Source: an uncultured Sutterella sp. | GTDB lineage: Bacteria; Pseudomonadota; Gammaproteobacteria; Burkholderiales; Burkholderiaceae_F | Reading direction: 5' to 3' | NCBI GenBank assembly: GCA_937943605.1 | Contig: CALEAW010000096.1 | Location: forward strand, 1 to 52,144 | Length of the DNA stretch: 52,144 bases | In this document: piece after piece, positions 50,557-52,144 of the stretch | Numbering within the stretch: the first letter of the stretch is position 1 | How the letters are laid out: each line of letters opens with the position of its first letter | Program-made: the position numbers and the translations under genes | Notes under the pieces: generated by a model | What the model saw: the letters and a program-made list of their open reading frames with translations, nothing else | Told to the model about the DNA's origin: nothing | The model's database searches: none

Positions 50557-51234
50557 ATGTCTACTGCGCGTCAACTGACTGTCACATGCCCTCATTGCAA
50601 GGGCAAATTATCTTGTACTGCTTTTGAGAGTATCAATACGGAATTGGATGCCACGTTAGCGCACCAAGTGTTGACGGGGGATCCGTTTACTGTGCATTGT
50701 CCGCATTGCAGTCGACCTGTGACGCCTAATTACCCAACGCTTTGGCATGATATGAAGCACCACGCCATGATTCAATACACGGCGTCGGACGACGAAGACG
50801 TGATTGATGAACATATCAAGTCAGCCCAAGAGGCTTTTGAACACTTCCGTAAGATGGGGATCACTGTCAAGACGGAACTCCGTATTGTGACGGATCGCGT
50901 GGAGTTTCGCGAAAAGGCAATGATCTTCCATGAAGGGTTAGATGACCGCGTGATTGAAATGATGAAGCTCATCATTTTAAGTACGTTGGATCGTCAAAAG
51001 GACGAGATGCCTGCTGAATTGCACTTCTTTGTGTCAAATAAACAAAGAGGATTTGCGGCCGTGAGTGATGCGGGTGAATTGATGGGGACAGTGCCTTTCT
51101 TGAACGATATGTATTCTGACTTTGTACAGCTTATGACGTTTGAAGACGATGAGTCCGACGACTATTTTGTCAATGTAGGTTGGGCAGCAGACTATCTGCA
51201 AGCGCATCCGACTCTCTTTGAAGACGAAGTTTAA
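50557..51234 (+). CDS. CpXC zinc-ribbon domain protein
   Basis: The 225-residue cytoplasmic protein has two CPHC knuckles (Cys 11/14 and 48/51) that form a zinc ribbon, the CpXC domain, followed by an uncharacterised C-terminal part rich in acidic residues (DDEDVIDEH near 78, EDDESDD near 205). ATG 50557 was chosen because AAGG precedes it and the conserved part starts there; the open frame extends 20 codons upstream without conservation. Function is unknown. No partner gene is evident. Confidence 0.82.
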   Translation: MSTARQLTVTCPHCKGKLSCTAFESINTELDATLAHQVLTGDPFTVHCPHCSRPVTPNYPTLWHDMKHHAMIQYTASDDEDVIDEHIKSAQEAFEHFRKMGITVKTELRIVTDRVEFREKAMIFHEGLDDRVIEMMKLIILSTLDRQKDEMPAELHFFVSNKQRGFAAVSDAGELMGTVPFLNDMYSDFVQLMTFEDDESDDYFVNVGWAADYLQAHPTLFEDEV

Positions 51235-51251
51235 AGTCGACTAGTGAATTT

Positions 51252-51290
51252 AAAATGCCTCGAACTAGATCGCTGATTCGAGGCATTTTT
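51252..51290. terminator. Terminator after the CpXC gene
   Basis: AAAATGCCTCGAA (51252-51264) pairs with TTCGAGGCATTTTT (51277-51290), loop of 12. Runs on both sides. Confidence 0.85.
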
Positions 51291-51341
51291 AGTCTTGCTT
51301 ACTGTTAAAGGAACTTGTTCGATCAGCAAAATCCCGCCTGG

Positions 51342-51385
51342 AACGCTCGCCTCAGAGAGGCGGGGAGGAAAGGCGGGGAAGCGTT
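51342..51385 (+). repeat. Hairpins at the left end of the IS200/IS605-type element
   Basis: CGCCTC-AGA-GAGGCG (51348-51362) is nested inside AACGCT/AGCGTT (51342-51347, 51380-51385), with two GGCGGG runs that can also pair with CCCGCC at 51333-51338. Subterminal hairpins of this kind are usual at IS200/IS605 ends; the true boundary is not located. Confidence 0.5.
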
Positions 51386-51441
51386 ATTTTCTCCTAGAAG
51401 TATAATTGAGTGTAATGCAATGATTCTTTGAGTGAGGGCTA

Positions 51442-52144
51442 ATGAAGAAAGCCGCCGTTTTCCGTCTTTATCCGACAGCCGACCAGAAGCACTATCTGGC
51501 CGGTCTTTTCGGTGCGGTGCGCTTTTGCTACAACAAAGGTCTGGAACTCAAGAAACATTACTATAAGGTGAAGGGGCTCAATCTTCATCCGATCCATGAT
51601 CTGAAAAAGCTCCTTCCCATTGCCAAGAAGACTCACAAGTATGCTTGGCTAGCCAACTACGACAGTATGGCCTTGCAAGAATCCTTGAGGCATCTGAACA
51701 CGTCTTTCGATAAGTTCTACAAGAAGGAAGCAGGCTTCCCGCGCTTCAAATCCCGTTAGGGCGATCAATCCAGTTATCACTGTGTGTGCGTTTCCGTCGG
51801 CGAGGGTTATGTCAAGGTGCCGAAGATGAAACCCATCAAAGCAGTGATTCATCGCAAGATTGATGGGAAAGTGAAGAGCATCACCCTCTCGAAGGATTGT
51901 TGTGGCGACTATTGGGCATCAGTCTTGTACGAAAATGACGAGGCAGAAGCCGCGCCTGAGACGGCCGTTCATGAATCCCAGATACTGGGACTCGACGCAG
52001 GCCTCAAAACCTTCTGCACGTGTTCTAACGGCAAGAAAGTCAAGTCGCCCAAGCCGCTCAAGCGGGCTATGAAAAAGCTCAAGAAGGCTCAACGTGCGCT
52101 GTCGCGCAAGAAGAAGGGCAGCAAAAACCGTGAGAAGGCTCGCA
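51442..52144 (+). pseudogene. tnpB: tnpB (IS605 OrfB-family) with in-frame amber codon, runs off the window
   Basis: RNA-guided nuclease/transposon accessory of the IS200/IS605 group. The first 105 codons give the N-terminal TnpB region (AAVFRLYPTADQK, LFGAVRFCYNKGL, LNTSFDKFYKKEAGFPRFKSR), then TAG at 51757-51759. The same frame continues with no other stop to the window end, including the RuvC-I motif ILGLDAGLKTF with the catalytic Asp and the Lys-rich KKLKKAQRALSRKKKGSKN segment. One base change explains the stop. The zinc-ribbon, the RuvC II/III parts and the guide-RNA end are beyond the window. A GAGGG precedes the ATG. Confidence 0.85.

Noticed and set aside
1..52144. CRISPR array
   Set aside because: No regularly spaced direct repeats of 23-37 bp were seen on either strand.

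Overview
The window looks like chromosomal DNA of a betaproteobacterium, most likely a gut member of the Sutterellaceae (Sutterella/Parasutterella type). The evidence is inference from gene families and gene order: purM facing hda-HAD-pcnB-folK, pmbA facing darP-mog, a queA-tgt-yajC-secD-secF block, a DUF2868 + GTPase/DUF3482 pair, 6S RNA behind zapA, and a base composition that by eye is near 50% GC. No 16S gene is present, so the genus is not proven.

Layout. 1-2.1 kb: bamE, a zapB-like gene, zapA, 6S RNA and an EVE-domain protein. 2.1-4.5 kb: lgt, then thiM and thiE (thiamine salvage). 4.5-11.8 kb: envelope genes, with two different phosphoethanolamine-transferase-type enzymes around a membrane protein/GTPase pair, a small DMT protein and greB. 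11.9-17.6 kb: Sec accessory genes (secF, secD, yajC) and queuosine genes (tgt, queA), all on the minus strand. 17.6-18.0 kb: a gene-free stretch with a Fur-box-like palindrome, a good sigma-70 promoter and a strong plus-strand terminator, which I read as a candidate small RNA. 18.0-29.6 kb: pmbA, darP, a Mog-esterase fusion, tRNA-Leu(CAA), folK-pcnB-HAD-hda, purM, miaA and mutL.

29.7-38.5 kb is accessory. A complete IS1634-type element (29888-31899, with 14-bp perfect terminal inverted repeats) sits between the first 167 bp of a dedA gene and the first 907 bp of an AlbA_2/Schlafen-type gene. The two flanks are halves of different genes and there is no target duplication, so the element marks a deletion or recombination junction. 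Next come a plasmid-type parB/parA pair, a GNAT acetyltransferase, core pyrD and an AAA/DUF4143 ATPase. A 14-bp palindrome, TTAATCCGGATTAA, occurs before parA and again before the ATPase.

38.6-45.1 kb is a complete 2-aminoethylphosphonate (2-AEP) uptake and degradation operon on the minus strand: ATPase, fused permease, binding protein, PhnW, PhnX and probably a trailing HAD phosphatase. Its upstream region carries four GTCAC units spaced exactly 11 bp apart plus a well-placed -10, which is the layout of tandem Pho boxes.

45.2-52.1 kb holds an OLD-family nuclease divergent from a LOG-family protein, a complete AlbA_2 regulator that is a paralogue of the one cut by the IS, a small Mop (molybdate-binding) protein, a CpXC zinc-ribbon protein, and a tnpB gene with an in-frame amber codon that runs off the window.
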